From contig CAZPHD010000001.1 in assembly GCA_964586225.1 (NCBI GenBank), forward strand, positions 62,001-126,000: DNA of 64,000 nucleotides, read 5' to 3'. Within the stretch, counting starts at the first letter, position 1. The number at the start of each line of letters is the position of its first letter. Shown in pieces: positions 39,265 to 48,587 of the stretch. The DNA is from JANJUB01 sp964586225. Its GTDB lineage: Bacteria > Armatimonadota > Fimbriimonadia > Fimbriimonadales > Fimbriimonadaceae. A program made the position numbers and the translations under genes. The notes beneath the pieces are model-generated. The model did not search any database and was not told where the DNA came from. It was given only the letters and a program-made list of their open reading frames with translations.

Positions 39265-40461
39265 ATGTTGAAACGCCCTCTGGCTTTGCTCGCCTTCATC
39301 CCCCTAGTCACGTCCGCCAAGATGATGGCTCCGGAAAACGTGCCCGTCGACCGACTCATCAGAAATGTTGAGGCGGCTCTCAAGGCCAAGCCCAACGATC
39401 CGGACCGACTCTTCCTGCTGGCTCGGCTCCACTCGCTCGCCTATGCAATGGGCCAAAGAAACATCCAGGTGTATTCAACCAAGCGCGGTGATCCAGCGAG
39501 CGGATTCAGCTTAGCCCCTTGGGTTCGAGTTCAGCCCGAAGTTGCAAGTGTGAAGTTCACCGACGCCTGTTTTGCCCACTTGAAGGCGTCGTATCTCACG
39601 TACAAGAGGGCTGTCAGCCTCAAGCCAGGGGCTAGCTTGCCGAAGCTCGGATGGGGCTGGGTCAACGAGGAAGCCGCGAAGCACATCAAGCATTCGGCCA
39701 ACTTTGAAGCCCCCAAAAAACTGACGTCAAAGGATTTCACCGATCAGGCAATCAAGCTGTATCGCGAGATCGTGGCCGACCACAAGCCGACCGACAAGAG
39801 CGCGCACCGATGGGAGTTTGCGGATTACGAACCTGCTTATGAAGCGGCCAAGAACCTCCAAAGACTGCTAAGTGGGTCACCCGTCGTCATTCGGCAGATG
39901 ATGGCTGGCGAAAAAGGTCGGCTGGCTAAGATCATTGCCGACTACGAGGCGCGGCCGATCGTGATGTCCCCGATTGTTTTTCCCCTCGTGCCGACGCCAG
40001 TCAATCGGCTCATCGATCCCAAGCGCACGACCAACTTCGATATTGCCGCCGACGGCATTCCGCGCGAGTGGCCTTGGGTGGCTCGCCACACTGCGTTCCT
40101 CGCTTGGGATCCAGCCGCGACGGGCAAGATCAAAGATGGCACGCAGCTCTTCGGCAATCGCACCTTCAACATGTTCTTCCGCGACGGCTACGCGGCTCTA
40201 GCTTCACTGGATGACAACCAGGATGGATGGCTGACCGGACCCGAACTCAAGGGGATCGTCGTCTGGCATGATCGCAACCAGAACGGCGTCTCCGACCGCG
40301 GCGAGGTCACGTCGGGTGGCATTTCGGCGATTCGCACGAAGAGCAACGGAACTGCGGGTGGCATGCTCGCCGCCTCGAGCGGGATCCAGTTCAAGTCCGG
40401 GCGTATCGTGCCGACCTACGACTGGCTTCCGACCTCAAAGACCGGCGCTCTGAAACGCTAG
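39265..40461 (+). CDS. Secreted protein with EF-hand-like calcium loops
   Basis: I chose ATG 39265 (GAAGAGATC ribosome site), giving 398 residues with a signal peptide (MLKRPLALLAFIPLVTSA). The N-terminal half is helical (RLFLLARLHSLAYAMG, TYKRAVSLKPG), TPR-like. The C-terminal part has two EF-hand-like loops, DDNQDGWLTGPEL and DRNQNGVSDRGEV, followed by a small domain of the kind found in secreted VCBS/dockerin-like proteins. Function is not known. It converges on the cupin gene with overlapping stops (CTAG). Confidence 0.8.
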   Translation: MLKRPLALLAFIPLVTSAKMMAPENVPVDRLIRNVEAALKAKPNDPDRLFLLARLHSLAYAMGQRNIQVYSTKRGDPASGFSLAPWVRVQPEVASVKFTDACFAHLKASYLTYKRAVSLKPGASLPKLGWGWVNEEAAKHIKHSANFEAPKKLTSKDFTDQAIKLYREIVADHKPTDKSAHRWEFADYEPAYEAAKNLQRLLSGSPVVIRQMMAGEKGRLAKIIADYEARPIVMSPIVFPLVPTPVNRLIDPKRTTNFDIAADGIPREWPWVARHTAFLAWDPAATGKIKDGTQLFGNRTFNMFFRDGYAALASLDDNQDGWLTGPELKGIVVWHDRNQNGVSDRGEVTSGGISAIRTKSNGTAGGMLAASSGIQFKSGRIVPTYDWLPTSKTGALKR

Positions 40462-40889
40462 CGCCGAACAAACTCCGCAGCAACCGGCCCAAACTCCGCA
40501 ACCTGCGCATCATTTGGGCGCTCGGGACGGTCGCGGTCGGCGGAAACCACGCACAGAAACCCCAGCGGCTCCGAACCCGTCGCCCGGAACTGATGCCACG
40601 TCATCGGCGGGATGTGCACCATGTCGAACATCGCGATCTGCGTGATCTCGTCGCCCACGAGCACTTCGCCCCCGCCGCGAATGATCATCACCGCGTGCTG
40701 GTGATCGTGTCGCTCGAGGGTCGAATGTCCGCCCGCGCCGACTTCGAAGTAGCGAAACTCGACTGGCAGGTTGCCCTCGCCTTTCCACAGCGTCTGGCGG
40801 GTGACGTCGCGGAACTGCGTCCCATCTTCCTTATAGGGGTGAACATCCACGCCCTCCCAGCGATACTCGTCTCGGTGATGTCGAACCAT
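40458..40889 (-). CDS. Cupin-fold protein
   Basis: The 143-residue single-cupin protein has the metal site in TLERHDHQHAVMIIRGGGEVLVG (His, His and Glu/His ligands), the second motif in VHIPPMTWHQFRATG and FLCVVSADRDRP at the end. It may act as a small dioxygenase, isomerase or sugar-binding protein; no more specific assignment is safe. The divergent gene at 40917 is 27 bp away. Confidence 0.85.
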   Translation of the reverse strand: MVRHHRDEYRWEGVDVHPYKEDGTQFRDVTRQTLWKGEGNLPVEFRYFEVGAGGHSTLERHDHQHAVMIIRGGGEVLVGDEITQIAMFDMVHIPPMTWHQFRATGSEPLGFLCVVSADRDRPERPNDAQVAEFGPVAAEFVRR

Positions 40890-40916
40890 CTCTACTCAGG
40901 ATAGTACACTCCCGGC

Positions 40917-41447
40917 GTGTTTCGACTCTGCAAGCGGTTTACGGTCGAGAGCGGCCACATGCTCAGTCGGCATCCCGAGCGATGCCGGTTTCCCCACGGC
41001 CATACGCGCACGATCGAGGTCGTCGTCGCGGGTGAGCGGCTCGATGCCAACGGAATGCTCGTGGACTTCAAGGCCCTCAAGCTGGCTATCGAAGACCTCA
41101 TCGAGCAATACGACCACGCGATGGCGGTGAACAGCCAGGACCCGTCGCTACCGATGCTCCGCGAGCGGTTTGGTGAGGAAGCGCTGGTCGTTTTCGAAGA
41201 TCAAGAACCGACCACGGAGGCTATGGCCGAGCGGCTCTTCATGGCGATTGCGGTGATCCTCCAAGAGGGCTTCACGGGACGTGGGAAGAGCGGGGTCGAG
41301 TACGCGATCGCGCCGGGGGCGGTCCGGTTGGAGCGGCTGCGGGTCTGGGAGACGCCCGATTCGTGGGCGGAGTTTTCGGATTTCCCCACCCCCCAACCCC
41401 CTCCCCGCGAAGACGATGGCCCTTCGCGGAGAGGGGGAGTTTCGTGA
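40917..41447 (+). CDS. 6-pyruvoyl-tetrahydropterin / 6-carboxytetrahydropterin synthase-like protein
   Basis: From GTG 40917 the protein has 176 residues. Zinc ligands are His14 (ESGHML), His27 and His29 (PHGHT), with Cys23 as a candidate catalytic residue, and DFKALK and QYDHAMA blocks match the QueD/PTPS fold. It would act in queuosine or pterin synthesis. The last about 20 codons are read from palindromic repeat E (FPTPQPPPREDDGPSRRGG), so the original C-terminus was altered or extended by the repeat. The stop overlaps the NanE-NanK start (GTGA). Confidence 0.87.
   Translation: MFRLCKRFTVESGHMLSRHPERCRFPHGHTRTIEVVVAGERLDANGMLVDFKALKLAIEDLIEQYDHAMAVNSQDPSLPMLRERFGEEALVVFEDQEPTTEAMAERLFMAIAVILQEGFTGRGKSGVEYAIAPGAVRLERLRVWETPDSWAEFSDFPTPQPPPREDDGPSRRGGVS
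41397..41437 (+). repeat. Palindromic repeat unit E, isolated copy
   Basis: A 16-bp stem with one mismatch (41397-41412 with 41422-41437) closes ACGATGGCC, preceded by TTTCCCCACCCCCCAA at 41381. It is the same family as units A-D near 30.6-31.3 kb and lies inside the end of the QueD-like gene. Confidence 0.88.
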
Positions 41448-42859
41448 TCCTCCAGCTTCTCGCGGAGCGACCGCTGGTCGTCTCCGTGCAGGCGTCGCCG
41501 GGTTCGCCGCTGGCTGATCCCGGCCACCTCGTGGCGTTGGCGAAGGCGAGTGGCGGATCGGTGTTTCGGCTGGAAGGCGTTGATGCGATTCGCGCGGTTC
41601 TCCAGGCGACGGGAGCGACCTGCATCGGGCTCATCAAGCGGGAGTATCCAGGAAGCGACGTGTACATCACGCCGACGCTGCGGGAGGTTCGTGAGGTGCT
41701 TGCCGCCGGTGCTGAGATCGTCGCGGTCGACGCCACCCGTCGCCCGCGTCCCGATGGATCTACGCTCAAGGAAGCCGTCGATCTCATCCACGCGTCGGGT
41801 TGTCTCGCGCTCGCCGATTTGGATGAGGCGGCTGCGCTTCCGGGCGCGATCGAAGCGGGATTCGACGCCGTCAGCACGACCCTCGCCGGCTATACCAGCG
41901 CTCGCCATCGCACTCCCGGCCCGGACCTAGAACTCCTCCGCGAACTCGTCGCCCTAACGCCCGTGCCGGTGTTTGCCGAGGGACGATATGCGCAACCTCG
42001 CGATGCTCAACTTGCCCTCCGCATTGGGGCGAGCGCGGTGGTGGTGGGCGGCGCGATCAACGACCCGGTCAAGCAAACCCAGGCGTTCACTAGCGCGATG
42101 GGCACGACCGAAGCCCGCATCGGCGCGGTCGATATCGGCGGCACGTGGCTCCGCTTCGGCGTGTTCGAACACGGACACCTGACGATCAACGAGCGCATCC
42201 CCCTGCCCGCATCTCGCGATCAGCGAGAAGACTGGATTCGCGAGCGGGTCGAAACCCTAGGCATTCGGAGGCTTGGAATCTCGACCGGTGGGACCGTCGA
42301 CCCCGCCACCGGCGTCGTGTGGGAAGCCAAGCCCATCATCCCCGAGCACGAAGGAGCTCGCCTATCCTCTGCCGAGTTCGGCGTCCCTACGGTCGCCCTG
42401 AACGACGGCCTGGCGACCGCCTGGGGCCATGCCTGTCACGCGGACTTCGCCGGGAAACGCGTCGCGACTCTCGCTCTTGGCACCGGCGTCGGGGTGGGGT
42501 TTGTGGCCAACCACCGCCTAGAGATGGGTGCAGGCGGGGCGTATCCGCGACTGAACGATCTCAGCCCACTTGAGGGCACGACCTTTGAGGACCTCCTCGG
42601 CGGGGCGGCGCTCACGCCCGATCCCACCGGTGAGCAGCGCGATCGCGCCCGACTTGCCGCCACCCGTGCGGTTCGCGTGATCCAAGCCCTGTGGATGCCT
42701 GATGCGATCGTGCTCGCGGGCGGCGTCGGCTTGCAACCTTGGCTGGGTTTGGATGAACTTCCGAGCGTGACGCGCAGTCCACACGGGGCGGATGCCGGGC
42801 TGTGGGGCGCGGCATGGCTTGCTTGGTCGCCACCATACTTAGGGTATGCCAACTCGTAA
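41444..42859 (+). CDS. Fused N-acylmannosamine-6-phosphate epimerase and ROK kinase (NanE-NanK)
   Basis: From GTG 41444, overlapping the upstream stop, the protein has 471 residues. Residues 1 to about 220 are a NanE TIM barrel (VVSVQASPGSPL, CIGLIKREYPGSDVYITPT, VAVDATRRPRPDG, AVVVGGAINDP). Residues about 225-471 are an ROK kinase (GAVDIGGTWLRFGVF, LGISTGGTVDP, LNDGLATAWGH, LALGTGVGVG). The CxCGxxGC zinc motif of most ROK proteins is missing. Together they would phosphorylate N-acetylmannosamine and epimerise it to GlcNAc-6-phosphate. The start of the gene is next to repeat E. The end overlaps maeB by 14 bp. Confidence 0.93.
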   Translation: MILQLLAERPLVVSVQASPGSPLADPGHLVALAKASGGSVFRLEGVDAIRAVLQATGATCIGLIKREYPGSDVYITPTLREVREVLAAGAEIVAVDATRRPRPDGSTLKEAVDLIHASGCLALADLDEAAALPGAIEAGFDAVSTTLAGYTSARHRTPGPDLELLRELVALTPVPVFAEGRYAQPRDAQLALRIGASAVVVGGAINDPVKQTQAFTSAMGTTEARIGAVDIGGTWLRFGVFEHGHLTINERIPLPASRDQREDWIRERVETLGIRRLGISTGGTVDPATGVVWEAKPIIPEHEGARLSSAEFGVPTVALNDGLATAWGHACHADFAGKRVATLALGTGVGVGFVANHRLEMGAGGAYPRLNDLSPLEGTTFEDLLGGAALTPDPTGEQRDRARLAATRAVRVIQALWMPDAIVLAGGVGLQPWLGLDELPSVTRSPHGADAGLWGAAWLAWSPPYLGYANS

Positions 42860-45104
42860 CTCGGATGCGTTGCGCTACCACGAACAGGGGCGCCCTGGCA
42901 AGACCGAAGTGGTTCCTACCAAGCCGTGTGTGACCGCCCGCGACCTCTCCCTCGCCTATTCTCCCGGAGTCGCCGAGCCGTGTCTGGCGATCGCCGACGA
43001 TCCGGGTCTCGCTTATCGATATACCAACAAGGGCAACCTCGTCGCCGTGCTGTCCAACGGGACGGCCGTGTTGGGGCTCGGCTCGATTGGCGCCCTCGCC
43101 GGCAAGCCGGTCATGGAAGGCAAAGCCGTCCTCTTCAAGCGATTCGCCCAAGTTGACGTGTTCGACATTGAACTCGATACGCTCGACCCCGAAGAGATCA
43201 TCAAGACGTGCCAGCTACTCGAACCCACGTTTGGCGGCATCAATCTCGAAGACATCAAAGCCCCCGAGTGCTTTGAAATCGAAGAGCGGTTGCGCGAGAC
43301 GATGCAGATTCCCGTGTTCCACGATGACCAACACGGCACCGCGATCATCTCCGGCGCGGCCCTCATCAATGCGCTGCACCTGAACGGCAAGTCGATCGGC
43401 GAAATCCGGGTCGTGGTCAGCGGCGCGGGCGCTTCGGCGATCGCCTGCGCTCGATTCTACGAATCTCTGGGGGTGCGCACCGAGAACATCATGATGGTGG
43501 ACTCGAAAGGCGTCGTCTACGAGGGCCGCACCGAAGGCATGAACCGCTATAAGGCGCATTACGCCCACGCCACCGATCGCCGGACGCTCGCCGAAGCTCT
43601 CGTCGCAGCCGACGTGTTTCTTGGGCTGTCGATGAAGGGGCTGGTCAGTGGCGATATGGTGAAGTCCATGGCCAAGGACCCGATCATTTTCGCGCTCGCC
43701 AACCCTGATCCCGAAATCACCTACGAGGATGCCAAGGATGCCCGCCCCGACGCGATCGTCGCCACCGGGCGGAGCGACTATCCGAACCAAGTCAACAACG
43801 TGCTTGGATTCCCTTACATCTTCCGCGGCGCGCTTGATGTCCGAGCAACCGGCATCACCGAGTCCATGAAGATCGCCGCTGCCGAGGCGCTAGCATCACT
43901 GACCCGGGAGCCCGTCCCGCAAGAGGTGAGCATGGCCTATGCGGGGCAGCACTTTGAGTTTGGCCCTGACTACATCATCCCGAAGCCGTTCGATCCGCGC
44001 CTGCTTGCGGTTGTTTCGGCGGCGGTGGCCAAGGCGGCGTGCGAGGCCGGGGTCGCTCGCGAGCCGATCACGGATTGGGACGCCTACACCACACGGCTGA
44101 CCGCGATGACCAGCCATAGCGAGATCGTGATGCAGCGAATTCGATCGGTTGCGCGCGCCAATCCTAAGCGAATCGTGTTCGCCGATGGCGAATGCCAGCG
44201 CGTCCTCGAGGCTTGCCGCATCCTCACGCAGGAAGAAACCGGTCGCCCCGTGCTCCTTGGGCGCGAGTCGGTGATCATCGAGATGGCGTCGTCCTTGGCG
44301 ATCGACCGCAAGAGCTACGAAGTCATCGACCCGGCGACGTCGCCCGACCGCGGGGCGTTTGCCGACGAGCTCTACCGGGTGGCGGCTCGCGATGGCTTCA
44401 CGCCGCAGAAGGCCCATAACTACGTGGGCACGCCCGCCCGATTTGGCGCGATGATGGTGCGTATGGGACGGGCCGATGCGCTGGTTGCCGGTGCCGAAGA
44501 CGCGTACTCCGACACGATCCGGATGCTTTTGCCGATGTTCGATGTTCGGCACGACGTCGTCCGCGCGGCGGGATTCCACCTGCTTATCGTTGAGGGTCAG
44601 GTGCTTATCATGGGTGATACGACCCTTCAGGTCGCTCCCGATGCGAAGCATCTGGCGGACATCGCCCAGCAAGGCGCCGCCTTGGCCCGCGACATCGGCA
44701 TCGAGCCGCGCGTTGCGATGTTGTCGTTCTCAAACTTTGGCGACAGCCGGCATCCCGAGGCGCGCAAAGTGCGAGACGCCGTTGCCCTCTTGCGCCACCG
44801 GTTCCCCGAACTCATCGTGGACGGCGAGATGCATAGCGACGTGGCGCTCGTCCCCGACGTCGCCCGGCGTAACTTCCCGCACAGCCGGGTACTGGGCGAC
44901 GCAAACGTGCTGATCTTCCCGTCGCTCGATGCCGCGAATATCGCATTCAAGCTTGCGACCTATCTTGGTCAGGGGCGAGAGGTCATCGGCCCCCTCCTTG
45001 AGGGCTTACGGCATCCGGTCAACGTGGCGTCGTTCAACTCAACGCCGCGCGAAATCGCGAACCTCGCGACCATCAGTTGCTTCCGGGCCACGACGGCGCG
45101 CTAG
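42846..45104 (+). CDS. maeB: NADP-dependent malic enzyme with phosphotransacetylase-like domain
   Basis: The 752-residue protein has a malic domain (residues 1 to about 425) with SPGVAEPC, SIGALAGKPVMEGK and DDQHGTAIISGAAL, a Rossmann segment VVSGAGASAIACARF, and a C-terminal PTA-like domain (about 430-752; GFTPQKAHNYVGTPARFGAMMVRMGRADALVAG). It oxidatively decarboxylates malate to pyruvate. The PTA domain in these enzymes usually acts as a regulatory acetyl-CoA sensor. Length is normal for MaeB. Confidence 0.96.
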   Translation: MPTRNSDALRYHEQGRPGKTEVVPTKPCVTARDLSLAYSPGVAEPCLAIADDPGLAYRYTNKGNLVAVLSNGTAVLGLGSIGALAGKPVMEGKAVLFKRFAQVDVFDIELDTLDPEEIIKTCQLLEPTFGGINLEDIKAPECFEIEERLRETMQIPVFHDDQHGTAIISGAALINALHLNGKSIGEIRVVVSGAGASAIACARFYESLGVRTENIMMVDSKGVVYEGRTEGMNRYKAHYAHATDRRTLAEALVAADVFLGLSMKGLVSGDMVKSMAKDPIIFALANPDPEITYEDAKDARPDAIVATGRSDYPNQVNNVLGFPYIFRGALDVRATGITESMKIAAAEALASLTREPVPQEVSMAYAGQHFEFGPDYIIPKPFDPRLLAVVSAAVAKAACEAGVAREPITDWDAYTTRLTAMTSHSEIVMQRIRSVARANPKRIVFADGECQRVLEACRILTQEETGRPVLLGRESVIIEMASSLAIDRKSYEVIDPATSPDRGAFADELYRVAARDGFTPQKAHNYVGTPARFGAMMVRMGRADALVAGAEDAYSDTIRMLLPMFDVRHDVVRAAGFHLLIVEGQVLIMGDTTLQVAPDAKHLADIAQQGAALARDIGIEPRVAMLSFSNFGDSRHPEARKVRDAVALLRHRFPELIVDGEMHSDVALVPDVARRNFPHSRVLGDANVLIFPSLDAANIAFKLATYLGQGREVIGPLLEGLRHPVNVASFNSTPREIANLATISCFRATTAR

Positions 45105-45394
45105 TCAATCTTGGTGGCGTCGAAGATGCGAATCTCCGCCGGCGCTTCGACGAGTTCGGAGAAGGTCGCCATGAAGGTGTTGAACGCGGGTTGCTCGAAG
45201 TGCGTGTGCAGGTCTTCGATGGCCGTCCACTCTTCGACGAACACGATCAGGTTCGGCTGATCGGGACTCTGGAAGAAGTCGTACCGCTCGCACCCAGGTT
45301 CGAGCACGGAATGTCGCCGGACTTCGCGACACGCGTCCAGCGCTTCAGTCAGTCGATCGGCATGGACACGAGCATATGCGGTGAGGACAACCAT
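45101..45394 (-). CDS. Antibiotic biosynthesis monooxygenase (ABM) domain protein
   Basis: The 97-residue protein is one ABM/YgiN-like ferredoxin fold: MVVLTAYARVHADRLTEAL, EPGCERYDFFQSPDQPNLIVFVEEW, DLHTHFEQPAFNTF. Proteins of this family are quinol oxidases, heme degraders or uncharacterised. The stop overlaps the maeB stop in CTAG. It is just downstream of the ApbE gene on the same strand. Confidence 0.9.
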   Translation of the reverse strand: MVVLTAYARVHADRLTEALDACREVRRHSVLEPGCERYDFFQSPDQPNLIVFVEEWTAIEDLHTHFEQPAFNTFMATFSELVEAPAEIRIFDATKID

Positions 45395-45397
45395 GTC

Positions 45398-46342
45398 TCA
45401 TTCTAGCTTGGTTGCATCGCCTTCCCGGCGGACGAACCACTCACGCGCGCCAAGTCGTTTCAGCACCGCCTCTGCGGATTTGCCCTCGATCAGCGCGAAG
45501 ATCTTCGAGAGTGGATCGGAAGTAAATCCGTCCGGCGCGATCACGCTCGCCTGAACGCGGTTCGTGACCGCCCAGCCAGTGCGCGGGTCCACCACGTGCG
45601 AATACCGCCTGCCCCCAATGATCACGAACTGCTCGGTGTCGCCCGAGGTCGAAATCGCGCAGTTGGCGAGCGTGCGATCAAGCGGACCCTTTGCTGTGAT
45701 AATCCGGATCGTCCAGCCCTTCGTGCCGGGAGGAGGTCCCGAAAGCACGATGTCACCACCCATCTCGACTAAGGCGCGCGTGATACCTTGCTCGCGTAGG
45801 ACAACCTGAGCGGCGTCACACGCGTACCCTTTCGCGATGCCACCGAGATCAAGCCGCATCCCCGGTGTGCGCAGTCGCACGCGCTTGCCGACAGGGTCAA
45901 GCGTCATCTTGGTGTAGCCAACTTTGGCACGGGCAGCGTCGATTTCGGCGCGCGAGGGAAGCTGCGCGGTGCGTCTTGCCGCGCGCCAAAGCTGCACGAC
46001 GGGACCGACCGTCACGTCAAACGCCCCGTTGGTTGCGCGCGAAATCTCCTGGGACCGAGCAAGAACTCGAAACAGATCGTCCGACACCTTGACCGGATCG
46101 CCGCCTGCGCGGTCGCACAGCCGATTGAGCTCGCTGTCACGACGGTAGTCGCTCATGATCGCATCAAGCTCACCGATCCGCGCAAATGCGGCCGTGCAAG
46201 CCCGCTCGGTAACCTCGAGACTCGGCGCATAAACGACCAGTCGCGCCTCCATTCCCATGTGAACCTGCGTGAAGGTAAAACGTTCGAGGGCCTGCGGCGT
46301 CAAAATGGTGGTGGCGGCGATCAGCCCCAAGATCAATCCCAT
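45398..46342 (-). CDS. apbE: FAD:protein FMN transferase, ApbE family
   Basis: From ATG 46342 (GGAGAG ribosome site) the protein has 314 residues. A hydrophobic N-terminus suggests export or an anchor. Family blocks are HMGMEARLVVYAP, MSDYRRDSELNRL, FDVTVGPVVQLW, LDLGGIAKGYACD, EMGGDIVLSG and ISTSGDTEQF, followed by HVVDPRTGWAV with the metal-binding Asp. The enzyme attaches FMN from FAD to a Thr of periplasmic or membrane flavoproteins such as Rnf/Nqr subunits. The substrate is not in the window. Confidence 0.94.
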   Translation of the reverse strand: MGLILGLIAATTILTPQALERFTFTQVHMGMEARLVVYAPSLEVTERACTAAFARIGELDAIMSDYRRDSELNRLCDRAGGDPVKVSDDLFRVLARSQEISRATNGAFDVTVGPVVQLWRAARRTAQLPSRAEIDAARAKVGYTKMTLDPVGKRVRLRTPGMRLDLGGIAKGYACDAAQVVLREQGITRALVEMGGDIVLSGPPPGTKGWTIRIITAKGPLDRTLANCAISTSGDTEQFVIIGGRRYSHVVDPRTGWAVTNRVQASVIAPDGFTSDPLSKIFALIEGKSAEAVLKRLGAREWFVRREGDATKLE

Positions 46343-47114
46343 GTTGTTAACTCTCCTTGCTCTGACGTCTCTCCAAGATTCGGCTCTACGCCCATTCACC
46401 GAATCCCTCCCCAAGTCTACGGTTAAAGTCGAAATGATCGCGATCCCTGGGGGAAAGCTTAAGGTCGGCAACCAAGAAATTGAGATCAAGCCGTTCTATA
46501 TCGCAAAGACCGAGACGCCATGGGAGGCGTTTGACGTGTATGTCGCGAGTGGTGAGCCGTCCCCGCCCTACGATCAGCGCGATTTCGCCCCCGACGCGAT
46601 TGCCCGGCCGAGTCGCGGGTACATCCTGCCTGATCTGGGGTGGGGCCACAACGGCTACCCCGCGATTAACCTGAACTACGAGTCCGCCAACATGTATGCC
46701 CGCTGGCTCTCGTCGGTGACGAAGAAGAAGTATCGTTTGCCCACCGAACACGAATGGGAATATGCCTGCCGTGCCGGCAAGGTGGACAACGCGATGTTCG
46801 ACCTTGCGACCGCGAACAAGGTGGCGTGGCACGTGGGCAACAGCAAGGGCCAAACCCAGCCGGTCGGCAAGAAGGAGCCGAACGCATGGGGCCTCCACGA
46901 CATGTACGGCAATGTGGGCGAGTGGTGCCTCGACGCGAAGGGGACGCCCGTATTGCGGGGTGGATCGTTCCGCGATAAGTTGGACATGCAGATTCCAACC
47001 GCGCGACGACTTTACAGCCCGGATTGGCAGCAATCCGATCCGCAGCTCCCCAAGAGCCGCTGGTGGCTGTCGGACGGTCCGTTCGTGGGCTTCCGCGTGG
47101 TCTGCGAGCCATAG
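46341..47114 (+). CDS. Formylglycine-generating-enzyme-like secreted protein
   Basis: From ATG 46341 the protein has 257 residues with a hydrophobic N-terminus. It has the FGE-sulfatase domain blocks: EMIAIPGGKLKVG, FYIAKTETPWEAFD, PAINLNYESANMYARWLSSVTKKKYRLPTEHEWEYACR, WGLHDMYGNVGEWCLD, and RGGSF, ending GFRVVCEP. Catalytic Cys pairs of true FGEs are not clear, so it may be one of the many non-catalytic C-type-lectin-like members. The ATG shares a CATG palindrome with the divergent apbE start. Confidence 0.88.
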   Translation: MLLTLLALTSLQDSALRPFTESLPKSTVKVEMIAIPGGKLKVGNQEIEIKPFYIAKTETPWEAFDVYVASGEPSPPYDQRDFAPDAIARPSRGYILPDLGWGHNGYPAINLNYESANMYARWLSSVTKKKYRLPTEHEWEYACRAGKVDNAMFDLATANKVAWHVGNSKGQTQPVGKKEPNAWGLHDMYGNVGEWCLDAKGTPVLRGGSFRDKLDMQIPTARRLYSPDWQQSDPQLPKSRWWLSDGPFVGFRVVCEP

Positions 47115-47141
47115 CGCACATCGCGCTACCAAGAGATCGTC

Positions 47142-48422
47142 GTGAAGTCCCGTCTCTCCGCGTCGGCAATCGTCAGTCTGACCGTGCTGGTTGCGGTTGG
47201 GGCAGCCATAGCCTGGCATAAGTTCGGTGAGTTCCAAGCCACTGGAAGCATTGAGGCCGAAGAGGAACGGCTGAGGCAGATGGGCGTGCCGACGAGCTAC
47301 CCGGAGTTGGCGCTCCTCGCCCCTAAGCCGGGTGAGGCAATGCGGCTCTCGTCTACGTGCGGGCTTTCGCGCAGTTCGATCTGGTCGCCTTGCCTCGCCG
47401 TGCTCTCTACACCGATGACAAGATCGACCCCGTCAAGCGGCGCGATTACCTTGAAACGACTGAACCGTCGTACAAGCTTCCTCGGGAGGCGACCTCCATG
47501 CCCAACTGCGTCTTCGAGCGCGACTGGACGCTGGGACCGAACCTCCACTTGACTGAGATCCGAAAACTGCGAAGGCTGGCCGATGTCGCGCTCCTTCGCG
47601 CGGAGGTTGCGCGCGAGTTGCGAGATTGGCCCCAAATGTTCGACGAGTTGGGCGTGGTCTTACGGGCTTCAGGCCACTTCAACGAACCGCTCCTGTTGTC
47701 AGCTTTGAGCCAGTCAAGCTTCAGGCGTCGGGCATTGACCAGCGTCATGGCTGCCCTGAACCACCACCCGGACGACCGGGAGTTGATCCGAATGACCCGA
47801 GGGTGGCTTGCGATCGAGGCGACGCCGACGAACTTTCAGCAGGGCTTTACAGTTGGGTTGTGGCTATTCCCGACTTGGTGCCGACGATCAAACTAACCGT
47901 AGCCGCGTCTGGAGTCACGCCCCAGCAACGGATTGACCAGAGAATCTTGGACCTTCCATCGACTCGAAAAGCGATTCATGCGGCCGCCCTTCGGGAACTG
48001 AGGGTGTTACTTGAGGACGCTCCCAGCGATCCCTTCGAGGTAGCACGTAGGTGCTTGATTCCCACGCACGGCTGAGCGGATCTCCAACGCTGGTCAACCG
48101 ATCCGTTCTTGAAATCGCCCCATTCTCACCGGGGCTTGCCCGCGCAATCGTTCTGCCGACCCAATGCCGCCGCATGCTCCATGTCGCCCTCTGGGCGGCG
48201 GAGCGGCGACTCGAAACCGGTCAGTTTCCGACCGCCTTGCCCAACGAGGAGCGGTTCATCGATCCGTGGACCGGTAAGCCGTACCTCCTCATTCGACCCG
48301 AGCAAGGGCTGATCATCCGTTCCGTAGGCTCAAACGGGCTCGATGACGGTGGCCCGACCAGCCCTACCGGCCGCACTGATGACGTCGACGTCTCGATCGG
48401 CGTTCCCATGCCTTCTCGCTAG
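47142..48422 (+). pseudogene. Broken gene for a secreted protein of about 425 residues (three frame changes)
   Basis: The reading begins at GTG/ATG-type start 47142 with a membrane or signal segment (VSLTVLVAVGAAIAWHKFG) and runs in frame to about 47336, then continues one frame over to about 47843, another to about 48045, and a third to 48422. Each change fits one lost base; at the first, adding one G to GTGAGGCAAT restores GEGNAALVYVRAFAQFD. The end (FIDPWTGKPYLLIRP, SVGSNGLDDGG) resembles the tail of secreted Fimbriimonad/Planctomycete hypotheticals. It could be a decaying gene or a sequencing artefact. It is followed by 165 bp without a gene. Confidence 0.72.
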
Positions 48423-48458
48423 GTTCAAGCCTCGAACAGTTCCCAGTTCATTTGAGCC

Positions 48459-48478
48459 TGTCCCTATTTTCTAGGACA
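48459..48478. promoter_or_regulatory. Possible operator upstream of the cytochrome cluster
   Basis: TGTCC (48459-48463) and GGACA (48474-48478) form an interrupted palindrome 110 bases before the first multiheme cytochrome start. A T-rich stretch with two GTCAA copies follows. No promoter consensus is clear. The gap 48423-48587 holds nothing else. Confidence 0.3.
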
Positions 48479-48587
48479 CGACCCTCTTTTTTCGTCAATT
48501 TTGTCAACTGATCGTCAGAAAGCGATCAAGATGAAATGTAGGTGCAGTGCCCATGCAAGTCATCGAAGGGAAGCTGAGGAGTCGAGG

